Positions 35,654-46,975 of a stretch of 64,000 nucleotides of DNA are shown piece by piece; positions within the stretch are counted from its first letter, which is position 1, and each line of letters starts with the position of its first letter. Source of the DNA: Globodera rostochiensis (taxonomy: Eukaryota; Nematoda; Chromadorea; Rhabditida; Heteroderidae); assembly GCA_018350325.1 (NCBI GenBank), contig JAEVLN010000012.1, positions 2,811,991 to 2,875,990 of the forward strand, in the 5' to 3' direction. The notes below the pieces were generated by a model, which saw only the letters and a list, made by a program, of their open reading frames with translations, ran no database searches and was not told the origin of the DNA. Made by a program: the position numbers and the translations under genes.

Positions 35654-36341
35654 AATGGGAAAAGTCAATAACAGAAAGCGACCAGCCACTAATTCCAGCG
35701 GCAGCAGCAACAAAACGGTGATTTGGGCTGTGGAGGACATTGTGGACGGGCCGAAATATGAGACAGTGGGGACAAAGAAACAAAAGCTTTACAAAGTTCG
35801 ATGGGGGTAAGTCAATGGCCGTCACTCGTAAAATAGAAATAGGGAAAGGGACTGCTGTCCGAACTTTGAGCCAACTCTAAACGAAGTTTCAGTTTATTTT
35901 TCATAAATTGACCCGAAAACCAAAAATGGCGACAAAAAAAATGCTGAATAAATTGTAATTTTAGAGAAACGTACGAATTGGCCAGCAACATCCCGGCCGG
36001 ACTTATCGAAGTTTACGAAAAGCGCGAAAAGGTTTTAATTTAAAGGGTCTGGTAATCAAAACAACCTTCTCCCCTACAGAAGCAAATCAAAATCCTCGGC
36101 CCTTTGGTCACCAATGATTCTTCGGCCAATGACGGACTGTGCAATCACAACGAACGAATTCCCCTCCAGCAGACCAAATTTGCAATTGAAATGTTAACTT
36201 TGATCAAACTTTTTTTTGTTATAATTGGTTTATTTAAGCGGGGACAGAGTAAAGTGCCTCAGCTACAGTGAAGTGCGGAGCACCTACAAGGAGGAATTGT
36301 TGCAGTATTTCGAAGAAAGGGCCAAAATTGACGAGGAGTAA
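35654..36341 (+). CDS. small chromodomain (HP1-like) protein
   Basis: Probable chromatin protein. ATG 35654 gives a basic tail (MGKVNNRKRPATNSSGSSNK). A chromodomain-like fold follows: VEDIVDGPKYETVG...KLYKVRWG, intron at about 35807-35964, then ETYELASNIPAGLIEVYEKR. This matches the pattern xVExIxD...YxVKW...TWEPxxNI...LIExYE, although the aromatic cage is incomplete (Trp at the first position, Trp of VRW, Tyr in place of the second Trp). The following exons (KQIKILGPLVTNDSS from about 36080) lead to RVKCLSYSEVRSTYKEELLQYFEERA (about 36248-36325), like the end of an HP1 chromoshadow domain. Stop TAA is at 36339-36341, with AATAAA 42 bp later. Methyl-lysine binding is inferred only. Confidence 0.62.
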
Positions 36342-36382
36342 AAGCAGTCCATGACGTCTTGACCAAGTGTGATGGCGACCTC

Positions 36383-36388
36383 AATAAA
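36383..36388 (+). terminator. polyadenylation signal of the chromodomain gene
   Basis: AATAAA hexamer 42 bp after the stop codon at 36341. Confidence 0.5.
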
Positions 36389-36821
36389 TGGCACAGCCAA
36401 TCCGTATCTGCTCAAAGCACCTTTCATGCAGCATATCCCCAATTAATGTTATTCGTCAGATATCCTTCATTGGCAATTTTTTCTGTGCCAAGCTTCACCT
36501 TTCTTTGTCATTTCCTTTCGGTATTTGCATAAATATAGAGACAAGGTTTTGAGTTTAAAATTAAACCCCGATGGGATTGTTGACTCATTTCCGAGTTGTT
36601 TTTGACGATTTAAATTACAGAATTATTAAATTAGAATGATACGGATAGAACTGAATTAGCACTGTAAGTTTAAATACACGGGATGATTGAAACTCCCCTA
36701 AAATATGAAAAAGGGGATACCATCCAATTACGAAAAAATTGAATCACAAGTGTAAAAAAGGCCCCCAATGTAGATTTGGTTGGGACCAGCGGTGATTCCT
36801 TCTGAACTGGCCCAACACCGA
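36389..36821. other. intergenic between convergent genes
   Basis: About 430 bp, AT-rich, between the chromodomain gene and the convergent BSDC1-like gene. Nothing coding or repetitive seen. Confidence 0.5.
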
Positions 36822-38413
36822 TCACTCATTCGCCTTCTTTTTTGCCTTTTCCTCGTTGTCAGCTTCCTCGTCACATTCTTCCCAATCGTCTACGTCTTCC
36901 TCAGCATTATGCGGTCGTGGTGTTGAAGCATCTCGACGATCGTGCAACGCTGCTGTGTCCAATTCCTTTAAAATAAACAAAATTATAACTAAAAATTATT
37001 ATCATATAATATATTAAACAAAATGCGCTTTTAACCTCAGCCTCTGTTGTTCTCCCACTGCTGCACATGCTCCAATCGTCCCTTGCGCCATTACTCGGAG
37101 CAGGACTGAGACACTCAGCTGTTGAAACACCTTTAAAGTTATCAAAATTAAAAAAAGTACGGCTACCAGCCTATTAATTAATCATTATGATACACACACA
37201 TCAGAAGTTTAGTTCTTGAAATTTTCTTAATACATTTTCAAGAAACTAATTGGATCGCAAAAAACTTTGATCACTCAGGGTTAAAAAAACGTTCCCCTAT
37301 TTCTGTTTGCTTAATGTCCAAACCTTTTTTGTCCACGTTCAGCTTCATCGGTTCATATTGACTATCGCCTTGTTTCTCCATTTCTTTCAGATGCACTTTG
37401 AAAAAGTATCGATGCCAAAAAGTGTGATTATCCACTAAGGATGGGACCTAAACCAAAAAATTTAAAAAAAAGTCGAATAACAAAAAATTTTACGAGTTCC
37501 GCGTAAATTTCGCGTAGGCGTGAATTCTCACCCAACAGCAAATTAATTTCGCCGTTATATTCCGAAATTTTGAAGTCGGCCAACCAACGATTGTAAAGCT
37601 CCGCGCCCCGTTGTGGCTTTTGAAGAAAAGTGCGACGATCATTTTGCATTTGGAGAAGAGTGCACTAAAAAGAAATAATTATTCTTAAAAACTCAATTTT
37701 AGAATCTCTTAATTGTAAGACCTGGTCCAAAGTCGACTTCCGACTACTGGCGTGTCCCCCAAAATGGATTTCCTCTGTGCAATTTGCTTCGTCTCTGGTA
37801 GTATCTTCGGTAGCAAATTTGTGCACAGTTTCGACCACTTCGGAAGCCATTTGTTTCACCCAATTCAATCCCAAAAAATTAATTTGCAGCGATTCCCCTG
37901 CTTGTGGCTTTCCTTTGTGCTCTTCTGGAGTTGTACTCGACGTCGTCTCGTTCGACTCCTAAACTGGACAAAATTTAATTACAATCGTTAAATGAAATGC
38001 TTTTTGGGGGTGCCACAATATTAACAAAAAAACAAAACCTCTGCTCTTTTTTCGACTTCCTCTCCTTTGACATCGTCGGAGGTTGGTGCAACGATCTGTC
38101 CAAAAAATTGCGCCTTTTTTGCTGCACTGTTTACTAATGAATTTGTTTCGTTGTGCAAAGTGTCGGAGAACTCGTTGATGTCTTTTTTAATAAGCTCAAA
38201 AGCCGATTTCGTCTAAATATATAAACCATTTATAGCAACCAAAAAACCCCTTAACACCTTTTCCTTGGCCGAGTTAACCCAACTCGTCCAGCCCACTTCC
38301 GGAATCCAGGACTCTCTTGGGCCGGCGTGAACATTATCCTCAACGACTGATGGCGTTGACTTTTCATGCCCATCTCCCTTTTTTGAGCAACAATCCGATG
38401 AATCCCCTTCCAT
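36822..38413 (-). CDS. BSDC1: BSD domain-containing protein 1-like (BSDC1)
   Basis: BSD-domain protein of unclear cellular role. ATG at 38411-38413 opens MEGDSSDCCSKKGDGHEKS. Then come the family-typical tryptophans WIPEVGWTSWVNSAKEK (about 38310-38260) and an amphipathic helix KSAFELIKKDINEFSDTL (about 38210-38160). This resembles the BSDC1 N-terminus WWRSWLQQSYQAVKEKS...FMKRDLTEF. The region at 37990-37680 has FLGLNWVKQMASEV. The BSD domain spans about 37620-37390: ELYNRWLADF, GEINLLLGENSRLREIYAELVP and the hallmark VDNHTFWHRYFFKVHLKEME (FW..YF). The C-terminus is acidic with DVDDWEECDEE, mirroring the VEWEDWE end of vertebrate BSDC1. Stop complement is 36822-36824. Five or more exons. Confidence 0.85.
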
Positions 38414-39013
38414 TTTCAGTAATTATACGACAGAGTTTGAATATCTAAAATCTCTCAACATCACCAATTTTTCACAACAATTCGGGTTTGCAGGGAAGGA
38501 ATTCAGTGCTTATAATTCACTTTCACTTGAACCAGGACGTAAAAATATTTTCACAAAAATACACGTTTTGTTGAAAATTTTGCTTTTTGTTGTTGCTTCA
38601 GCGGCTGTTTTAGTCCTATTTTTTCTTATAAAATATAAATACGAATATTTACGTGCCATTTAATCAATACCAATAAGTAATATGTAGAAGAGGAGGGGCC
38701 GTAATAAGGAAAATCAGGATTTTTGGCCAATTTGGGAGAACCGGTAGGCGTCGCCGCTAGCACTATTGGTGGAAAACAAAACGCCACAGTAATGAAAAAT
38801 ATAAATCGCCAGCCACCCCATGCGAGCCCCACAGCACCATTTGTGAGGGGGCTCAGCGAGAGATCAGGGCCCATTCCAATTTAGTTTGGCTGCTTTCAAA
38901 AAAGTTATGCACCCAATGTGAGCGCCCGTGAACGAAAAATTAAATGTCGATAAAAAAGTGTTTTAAAATATTTCGGGGGGGGGGGGGGGTAGTGCACTCT
39001 AATCGTTAGAATT

Positions 39014-39082
39014 GGCCGGGACCGGGATCCCGACCGGGACGGGCCGGGAAATTCTCGATTTTTAGAATCCCGGTCCCGGCCA
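39014..39082. repeat. GC-rich inverted repeat (hairpin)
   Basis: GGCCGGGACCGGGAT at the left is the exact reverse complement of ATCCCGGTCCCGGCC at the right. Between them are a second GACCGGGACGGGCCGGGA block and an ATTCTCGATTTTTAGA spacer. It sits just after the G15 run and CACTCTAATCGTTAGAATT. Confidence 0.7.
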
Positions 39083-39292
39083 ACCCTAAGTTTCGTTGTG
39101 ACGCAATTGAGACCTTTTTGAAATTTGGAATCAAACAAAGCCAGCACCATCCGAAAGCTCTTAATGAGTAGAAGCTAATTTTAAGCATACGTTAAGCAAT
39201 TTGATACTAACATACGGATAGCATAACAATAAATGTTACATATTGCATTAAACTATTCCTTATTTTGTTTAAAAAAGATACAGCATAATCAG

Positions 39293-39425
39293 GGCTCGCA
39301 GGTGAACATTCCTAAAAACTCATTGGAAGGCAAAAAAGCATTTTGCAAATTCAAATTGGACGTTATCGGCGGTGACGATAGACGCCGCCGAGAAACATTT
39401 TAAATTATTCTCAGATCTGCGAGCC
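39293..39425. repeat. short inverted-repeat element in the putative 3' UTR of nkcc-1
   Basis: AGGGCTCGCAG (left) pairs with CTGCGAGCCCT (right) about 110 bp away. A central hairpin CGGCGGTGACG...CGCCGCCG (about 39368-39392) lies inside. It begins 63 bp downstream of the cotransporter stop on the minus strand. Either a mini-MITE or a structured 3' UTR element. Confidence 0.45.
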
Positions 39426-39487
39426 CTCTGTTGGTTTAATGTTGATGCAAAATTTAGAAATCTTCAAACATCTTTCTCTTGTATATC

Positions 39488-42400
39488 TCAGGAATAGAAA
39501 GTGAGTACGGACTGTTGGTTGCCTCTCAGCATCAATGTGGGCGGTAACTCGGCACTCATCACCTCCAGCCATGCCAGATACAGCGCCGCGCTGATCAGTC
39601 CGCGCCGCGGCACTGGAAGTGTGCTGAAGTCTCGGGAATGATTTGCGAATTGAATTCTGTTCAACACTCACACAACAACGAGGTCCGAATCGGTACTGTA
39701 TCGGCGTAGCAGCTCGGCAATACGCAAATGGCGCCAGGTGCGCTCCTGTTGGGCATTCAGCTCGGCCTCCGTGATCAGACCCACGAAGTGATCAACATTG
39801 GCGTCACCATTTTCATCACCAGACTCCAACTGGACCGTCGTCATGTTCGTTTCTCTTCGTCCGATCGGTCTCATAAACGGCTTGATCAGCGCATCAAATT
39901 TGGCCAAACTTAACAGAAAGTTGCTCCGGCAACACCCAATTTATGCTTTCAACCTTTTGGCATCCGGACGTTTGCTTGTGAAGTCCGGGATCACATTAAC
40001 CTCAAAACGTAATGTTTGCTTTTCTAATCTTCTTACACCAACCTGATCAGCGGTTATCCGAAATTTTTTCAGCATTGTTGCAAGTCCTTGATGTTCGTGC
40101 TGGAGATTCTTACCCTGTCCGGCGAGCGTGAACACGCGCAACTTTGCATTCTTTAAGATTGGATATTGAAAGTTTCTGAACGATAAAACCCCGGGAGGGA
40201 GGGAGCCGTTCCCGTGAATTGATCTTGGGGTTACAAGAATGTGAAGAGAGAGACCTCAAGATAGGATTTTTGCTGTGCGAGCAGATACGGTATCAGCAGG
40301 GTCAGCCCTCCGTCATCGTACAGCCACCACACGTCGATGGTGCCATGCCGAACGCGGGTCTGGAACCGGAGGGCATCCGACGGTAGGGGCAATGGCGGAA
40401 GGAACTGTTGCTCGAGTTGCAGATGCTCGGCTCCGGTGCTGGGCATTGTTAATTCAAAATGTTTGTTGAACAAAACGATCCCCCCCCCGCCAGCGGCAAC
40501 TCACTCGTCCTTTTGGCTCCCCTTTCTGGTTACGGTATCGGAATTTGTCAGCCATCCTCTTGTGGTGCCGCCCATCGTATCCCCTTCGGCCTGCCCTACC
40601 GTAGTTTGCAATGTGTCCTCGCCTAGTCCGCCTACTGTACTCTGCACTGTCAGCCCACCTATGGATGCCAGAGTTGTCCACCCTATGCTTTTGATTGCGT
40701 TTGTCCAAAAAATTTCACTTCCACCAATTGTGGAGGTGTCAGTTTGACTTAGGGTTCAGCCCCAACCCTTTGGCGGTGGGAAAGTCGAAATTTTTGCGCC
40801 GGGGGGGGGGGAGTACGGCTGGGGGCATCGTCGGGGCTGAACCCCGACAATTTGATTGCGCGGTCCGTCGCAGAAAGTGTAATTATTTGGTTTTTTTTAT
40901 GAAGACAAATGAATGTCGTTTGGCTGTCCGAACAAAAAGTCTTAAAGTCTGAACAAACTTTCGGCGTCGAATTTTGCGTCTTTAAATGAAACGTTTCGCC
41001 CACCGGTGGTCTTTTCCCTTTGGCCAATAGCGCGTAACAACAAATCGCGTGCGCGTTGCCGTGCGTTTGATTGTGTCGGAATTGGGACGACGGCGGCGGG
41101 TTGTTGCGCGTTCTGTGCGCCGGCGGTGTTCAGTTGCTGGGACGGGTGCTGTTCTGTCGGATAGCTGCCCCTTCTGCTGAAATATGCCAAAATGAACGTT
41201 CAAATTTAAAACATTCATCGGGCACCTGCTGATACACAACTGACGCTGATGTTGGCACAGATCTTCCGTCGTTTCAAGGATAAATTCCGAAATGTCCAGT
41301 CCCTTGGCCGAGTTGCGCAACACGGCCACACTCATGTTCAGGTCGAACGCGTCCCTGTGGAAACGTCATTTTTATAGGAGGGATTCAAAACCCATCAAGA
41401 TTCCCATTTCTAACTGGATCAGGCCAAAGTAGTCGGTAATCTCGGTCATGGCATTATCGGTGAGAGGTTTTGGTTGGGTCCAGTTCGACTTGAAGCCCAT
41501 CAGTATAATGTTTGGACGCAATTTTCCCAATCCGGCGATCTAAATGAGTCCGTCCGTTTCAGTTAGTAACGGACTTGCCGACCTGCAACAGCGACTGAAC
41601 GCCGGATCTCAGGTTGGGGTTGGCGACAGTCACCGCAAATGCCTTCATGTGGCGAACAACGAACCAATCACGCAACTGTTGGTTGAAACGCTGCATCATC
41701 ATAAACACCTGAATACGGTAGCAGTGATTGGCCATTCGGCTACGGTAGCGGACCGTATTGCACGCCTTGTAAGGAATCACGTATCCGCACATCAGCAGAG
41801 AGCTGCCCTTTGTGATGGAATAAGCGAAGTCCACAAGGCCGGCACGAGCGGCGGGATTTCCGGTCAGGACCTAAGGGTGGGATGGTCTACGGTAATTGCA
41901 ACTCGCCGTTACGGTACCAACCCGCCACCTTCCCCAAGACGGGATGGTCTACGGTACTCCAACCCGCCACCTTTCCCAAGACGGGATGGTCTACGGTAAC
42001 TCCAACCCGCCACCTTCCCCAAGACGGGATGGTTTACGGCAACTCCAACCCGCCGTCTTCCCTAAGACGGGATGGTCTACGGTAACTCCAAGCCGCCGTC
42101 TTCCCCAAGTCGGGATGATATAACGGTAACTCCAAGCCGCCGTCTTCCCTAAGACGGGATGGTCTACGGTAACTCCAAGCCGCCGTCTTCCCTAAGACGG
42201 GATGGTCTACGGTAACTCCAAGCCGCCGTCTTCCCTAAGACGGGATGGTCTACGGTAACTCCAAGCCGCCGTCTTCCCCAAGTCGGGATGATATAACGGT
42301 AACTCCAAGCCGCCGTCTTCCCTAAGACGGGATGGTCTACGGTAACTCCAGGCCGCCGTCTTCGGAACTCCTCTAAACCCTCAACCCAAACCGTCCCCTC

Positions 42401-45400
42401 CGCACCATCAGTTGAGGCCTATAGTTTTTCACATGCTCCTCCGTCCGCTCCAGTTTGCTGACGTACTGCAGCGCGTTACGGTAACTGTGTGCCTGTCCGG
42501 ATGAGCCCCAATTGACGTCTTCAAAATATTTGTTTCGGTTCAGTCAAAATAAACAAAATGATCACAACAAATGAATGAATAAATGACCTGGCTTTCGATG
42601 GGCCACATACATGTAAATGGTGACAAAGAAGAAGAAAGTCAGAAGGGCGGTCCACCAGGAGATGATAAACATGCAAAAGACGCACATCAGAGAGCCCACG
42701 AGGGACACCCACATATTGTAGTACTTGAAGGAGGGACGGAAGCCTAAAACCCAGAGAGAGAGACCAATGCAATCACCAAATCAGATCACCTGGTGAGTGC
42801 GCGAAGCTGTTGTCGAAACAAGCGTAGTTGATCAGCGCGTAGGAGCAGAGGAAGAAGTTGGAGATTAGTGGGGCGATCAGATTCAGGTTGCCTTAATACG
42901 CACAAAGTAAAGGACCACAAGAGGGGGGGGGGGTTCAGAGGAGGGGGGGGGCGTTCAGAGGAGGGGGGGGGCGTTCAGAGGAGGGAATGGGAAGGCGTTC
43001 AGAGGAGGGGGGGGGGAAGCCGTTCAGAGGAGAGGGGGAGGGGCGGAAGGGTTCAGAGAGAGGGGGGGGGCATTCAGAGAGAGGGGGGGGGGCGTTCAGA
43101 GGAGGGGGGCGGAAGCCGTTCAGAGGAGAGGGGGGGGGCATTCAGAGAGAGGGGGGGGGGGCGTTCAGGGAGGGGGGGCGGAAGCCGTTCAGAGGAGAGG
43201 GGGGGGGCGGAAGGCGTTCAGAGGAGGAGGGGGAAGGCGTTCAGAGGGGGGGGGGGAAGGCGTTCAGAGAGGTGGGGCATTCAGAGGGGAAGGCGTTCAG
43301 AGAGGTGGGGCATTCAGAGAGAGGGGGGGGGCGTTCAGAGGAGGGGAGGGGAGGCGTTCAGGAGGGGGGGCATTCAGAGAGAGGGGGGGCGTTCAGAGGA
43401 GGGGGGGGGGAAGCCGTTCAGAGGAGAGGGGGGGGGGGCGGAAGGCGTTCAGAGGAGGGGGGGGGGAAGGCGTTCAGATCAGCTAACGACCAAAAATGTA
43501 CCGATCAGAATGACCGACACGGCAATGGCGGCCACAAGAAACAGCGCCTGGCGGGGGTCGTCGTTGGGGCCGTGCCCACGGCCAAACCGATTTATGTAAG
43601 GGAACAGGCGATCGCGACAGACGGCCTGCGAGTTGGAATTAGAATGAATCAATCACCAAACAGAAACAATGAAAATGCCTGAAAAATTTTAGGTGCTCCG
43701 ACCAAAGAGACCAAAGCGGAGCTGAGGGTGGAGGCGATGATTCCGACAGTGACCAAAGGGCCCCAGGCCGAGCCGAGCTCGACAATCTGTGCAAAATAGC
43801 AATTAGCTAATTTATTGTAATCGACGAAAGCAATTATGCCTGAAAGTAGTTGATCAGCCCGTAGGGACAGCTTTGATTATAGGCGCACTGAGGCGGAGCA
43901 TAATAAAGCGGCGAGGAGGACAAAGTCTCGACTTGATGGGCCATCGGTGGGCTGTTGGTCGACAGGGAGTCATTGAACTGCTGGGAGACAAGTTGGACGG
44001 ACTGGGAAGAGATTTGCTCGAAGATGAACTGAACGATGCGGTGGCAGGGGAAAGAGTTCAGTTTCAAATTGCCAAACTCTTCCACCTCTCTACTCGCGTT
44101 CATCAACAGCAACGGAACGTTCAGTCCGTCCGAGTCGCGCACAACCGTGGACCCGGTTAGCCAAACCATCAGCAAATAAACGGTGGAAGTGATGGCTATT
44201 GCGACTAATGTGCCCAAAGGGATGGCGCTCTTTGGAAGGGATTCAAATTAGCGCCTTTTCTCGCTCTTTCATAGCGAAAACCTGAGGGTCGCGCAGGTCG
44301 CCGCTGATGTTGGCACCAGCCATAATGCCGGTGGCCGCAGGAAAGTACACGGCGAAAACCGTGAAGAAATTGTACTCGTCGCGAAACTGCGGCATCAAAT
44401 TCTCCTTCAGCGTCTCCACTAACCCAAAAAGTGAAATTAAAGCTTTAAACGATGGCATTTACGAACTTTTAAACCCGGTGATGCCCTTCCGTTGCTGCTC
44501 TTCGCTTGGCGGAATAAAAGTGCCAATGCTAAAACATTTGGAAGGTGCGGAAGAAAGGGGCCAAACTCACAAATAGTCCAAAATGGACACCCACAGCAAA
44601 ACCATCATCAAAATCTGTGGGAAATTTGTGGCATTTTTGCCGCAAACGCCAAAAAACCTGCATTTTGCTTTCAAAGCTCAGGCCGACTAGAATGATCACC
44701 ACAAGAATTGCGCATGCGACCAGCGCGATGATTCGAATGTCGTTGATGTCGCCGTCCAACTTGACAAAGTCGTTAATAATATTTGGTCAAATGTCAACAA
44801 AATTTATGCCAGAAAAATGCCGTAGTGTTTCAGCAAGTCGCGCACTGTCTCCGCAAATCCGACCTAAATATGAGTTTGAGCCCACGAAACTCAACTTCAA
44901 AACGGACAGACCAAATACATTGCCGCGCCGACGGCATTGGCAATGGAAAAAATAATGCCAATGGAACCGCCAAATTCGGGCCCCAACGATCGGCTGATCT
45001 GAAGCAGAAATAGGAACATAAACAATGAATGGCATTATGACCAGGAAATAGGCGCCCCCGCCCTTGACAAGGCCGTTGGTACAAATGGCCGAGGTGGACA
45101 ATGTGGTGATGATGGTGATCAGTGTGCCGAGCAGAACGATACACGAGCCAAGAACTCAAAAATTGGGGAGGGAACTCTTTGAACGAATGGAAGACGAACG
45201 GAGTCCGGACTGCGCTGAGACCCAACTCAGTCGAAGGTAAAGCATAACCCCAAAGATGGAGGCCATGCAACGGATCAGCACGCCCTGAACCCAGCCGAAT
45301 TTGGTCAGTTTTATTTTGTCCCCTCCGGCGTCGGCGGATGGGCGCGGGGCGCGGCGTTGCACTTGCAAAGACTTCTGCTGATTTGTGAGCGTATAAGGCG

Positions 45401-45648
45401 TTTTAGACACGAAAAGACAGCGATACTTTGGAAGAATCGCTTTCGGTTCGGCGCGGTTGGTTCCGCCAAGTCAATTTGGCCCCCACGGCGCGCTGTTGGC
45501 CCTCCAGAATTTGCACATTGCGTTCCTTTGGCAATCGAACGAAGTGATTGCAATTTATGGATGAATTTAATGGCCAAGACTGGGTTAGGCCTCGCTAATG
45601 ACTCATAATTACCCTGAACATCTCCACGTTGCTTTGACTCTCTTGTTT

Positions 45649-45682
<34 letters not shown>

Positions 45683-46343
45683 GGATGCTGTTTGTTGCCC
45701 TCCACCAAATCCATCATGGACGGGCGCACCGTGCCGCTCACCTCCTTCTCCAGCGTGTTTCGGTAGAATTCGATGTTGGGCGGATGCTCCAGAATTGTGC
45801 CCCTGGGGGGGGGGAAATCGTCGGAGTACTTCTTCAAATTGTGGCATTTCCAACCCTCGCGAGAAGCGGCGGTCTTTTGCGTGTGCCGGGGCCTCCTTTT
45901 GGCTTTGTTGGCTTCCCGCCGCTTCTTTGTGCTCGGCTGCGTGTCCTTCGTCGATGGTCGGATGGATTTTTTGCTGAAACTCGAAAGGTTTAAGCTAAGT
46001 CCATTATTCCTAGCCTGCTGCTGTCTTCGAGGCTCCATACAAGCTCGTTTAATCTGAATCGGCAACTTTTTTGGAATTACCGCTTCCCTTTAAAGTCTTT
46101 TCAAAATTCAGAGGCCCCCTACCCCCCCCCCCCCCCTTCCCCCCCCCCCGTTTCCCCTCCTCTCCTCTCCACCTTAAAGCGCCTGTGCGGTTGGGCGGGT
46201 TCAGCCCGGGGCTTTCCAGCAACAGGCGAAGAAGCGCCCGGCAAAGCGCCCTCCTCCCCCTTCGGTCTTTTGCCGACGCTTTTCGGCGACTTTGGCTGGC
46301 ACATCTCCAGATCCTGCTCGCCGTCGCTGGAGGAGAAAGACAT
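39488..46343 (-). CDS. nkcc-1: Na-K-Cl cotransporter (SLC12 family, NKCC-1-like)
   Basis: Electroneutral cation-chloride cotransporter of the plasma membrane, setting intracellular chloride and cell volume. The start ATG is taken at 46341-46343 ([16 protein letters not shown]); an in-frame ATG 45 bp upstream is possible. The cytosolic N-terminus has a polyQ run (45652-45681) and the SLC12 motif EFYRN...RPSMMDLVE (about 45770-45700). TM1 region: [20 protein letters not shown] (about 45310-45250). Then [19 protein letters not shown] (about 45100), [26 protein letters not shown] (44990-44850), [21 protein letters not shown] (about 44370-44290), a glycosylatable extracellular loop (44120-43850) and [19 protein letters not shown] (about 43720). 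The C-terminal domain has [14 protein letters not shown]...[27 protein letters not shown] (about 40350) and the hallmark end [10 protein letters not shown], stop complement 39488-39490. The NKCC rather than KCC type is indicated by these motifs. Two introns hold minisatellites. Confidence 0.87.
41876..42366. repeat. 43-bp minisatellite in an nkcc-1 intron
   Basis: About eleven copies of a 43-bp unit starting GACGGGATGGTCTACGGTAA, followed by CTCCAAGCCGCCGTCTTCC. The interval between two unit starts (42153 and 42196) is 43 bp. One variant, GTCGGGATGATATAACGGTAA, recurs at 42111 and about 42282, so higher-order duplication has occurred. Earlier units differ (CCCGCCACCTTCCCCAA). It fills nearly all the intron between the exon coding YRPQ (about 42410) and that coding [13 protein letters not shown] (about 41870). 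Confidence 0.93.
42918..43480. repeat. G-rich degenerate minisatellite in an nkcc-1 intron
   Basis: More than 20 short units of the type GGCGTTCAGAGGA or GCATTCAGAGAGA followed by G7-G10. Units are about 20-36 bp and of variable length. It lies in an intron between transmembrane exons. Long open frames read through it in two plus-strand phases because G runs and CAGAGG rarely yield stops; they are not genes. Confidence 0.92.
45651..45681 (-). repeat. CAG/CTG trinucleotide run coding polyglutamine
   Basis: About ten uninterrupted CTG units on the plus strand, CAG on the coding strand, within the cytosolic N-terminus of the NKCC-like transporter. Adjacent CAA/CAG codons lengthen the glutamine run. 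Confidence 0.95.
46100..46160. repeat. poly-C tract in first nkcc-1 intron
   Basis: Two C runs of more than ten bases, separated by TT, in the intron between the first and second coding exons on the minus strand; followed by CTCCTCTCCTCTCC. Confidence 0.8.
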
Positions 46344-46975
46344 TGCCGAAGGTAAGCAACGGATTCCAAAAGTTGCAAATGTTGACAAATTGAGGTTAAA
46401 ATATATTATTAAAAGGTTGCCTTGGAATGAATAAATGAATGAGCATACTTTTTAAACCCAAATAATAATGGAAAAATGTTTTGAAAAGTTTTCAAAAATA
46501 ATCAGTGGACACAATGGACTTTTGGCACGTCAAAACCTTTCCCTGAAAGTCGTCGACGGATTATCCGCGAGGATTTGTCCCACTTCGCCGATTCGTTCGC
46601 AATGATTCGCCGGAGGGTGCGCCAGCGACAGACAATAAACACAAAGCGCCGATTGCGCGTATTTTTGATGATTTTTTAATTTAAATTCGTTTAATCGACA
46701 CTTTAACGAAAGTGTCCGACCCTTTAAAGTTTAAACCGCTTATTATTATTTAAGATTAATTTAAAAGTGCCAAAGTTGACAAACAATGCCGGCCGGATTA
46801 TGAGAAGAGAGAGTCAACACAGAAAGTTCAGAACAAAATTTAAATTTAAAATATTTTTCCAAAAGATTCAAAAATAGCACAAATTAATTCCCTTTGTCGG
46901 TGCTTCTTTAAATCAAATAAAATGGCTTTTGACAATTCGTTTGTATAATTTCGGAAGTTTCCGTCCGTTTGTCCG
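46344..46975. other. intergenic, nkcc-1 5' region and GPCR 3' region
   Basis: About 630 bp, AT-rich between two minus-strand genes. No gene or repeat recognised. It should hold the cotransporter promoter. Confidence 0.5.

Larger units (their letters stand above)
38414..39487. other. intergenic with repeat fragments and hairpins
   Basis: About 1.07 kb. Contains a G15 run (38975-38989), a GC-rich hairpin (39014-39082), a segment with CCGAAAGCTCTTAATGAG (about 39148) like that at 26.48 kb, and a 130-bp inverted-repeat structure (39293-39425). No coding gene is supported. The part near 39400 is probably the 3' UTR of the minus-strand cotransporter gene. Confidence 0.5.

Noticed and set aside
41876..42366. 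CRISPR-like regular repeats
   Set aside because: The units are contiguous with no unique spacers and lie in a eukaryotic intron; it is a minisatellite.
42868..43682. Two long Gly/Arg/Glu-rich open frames on the plus strand
   Set aside because: They run through the G-rich intronic minisatellite of the NKCC gene and into antisense coding exons; no independent evidence.
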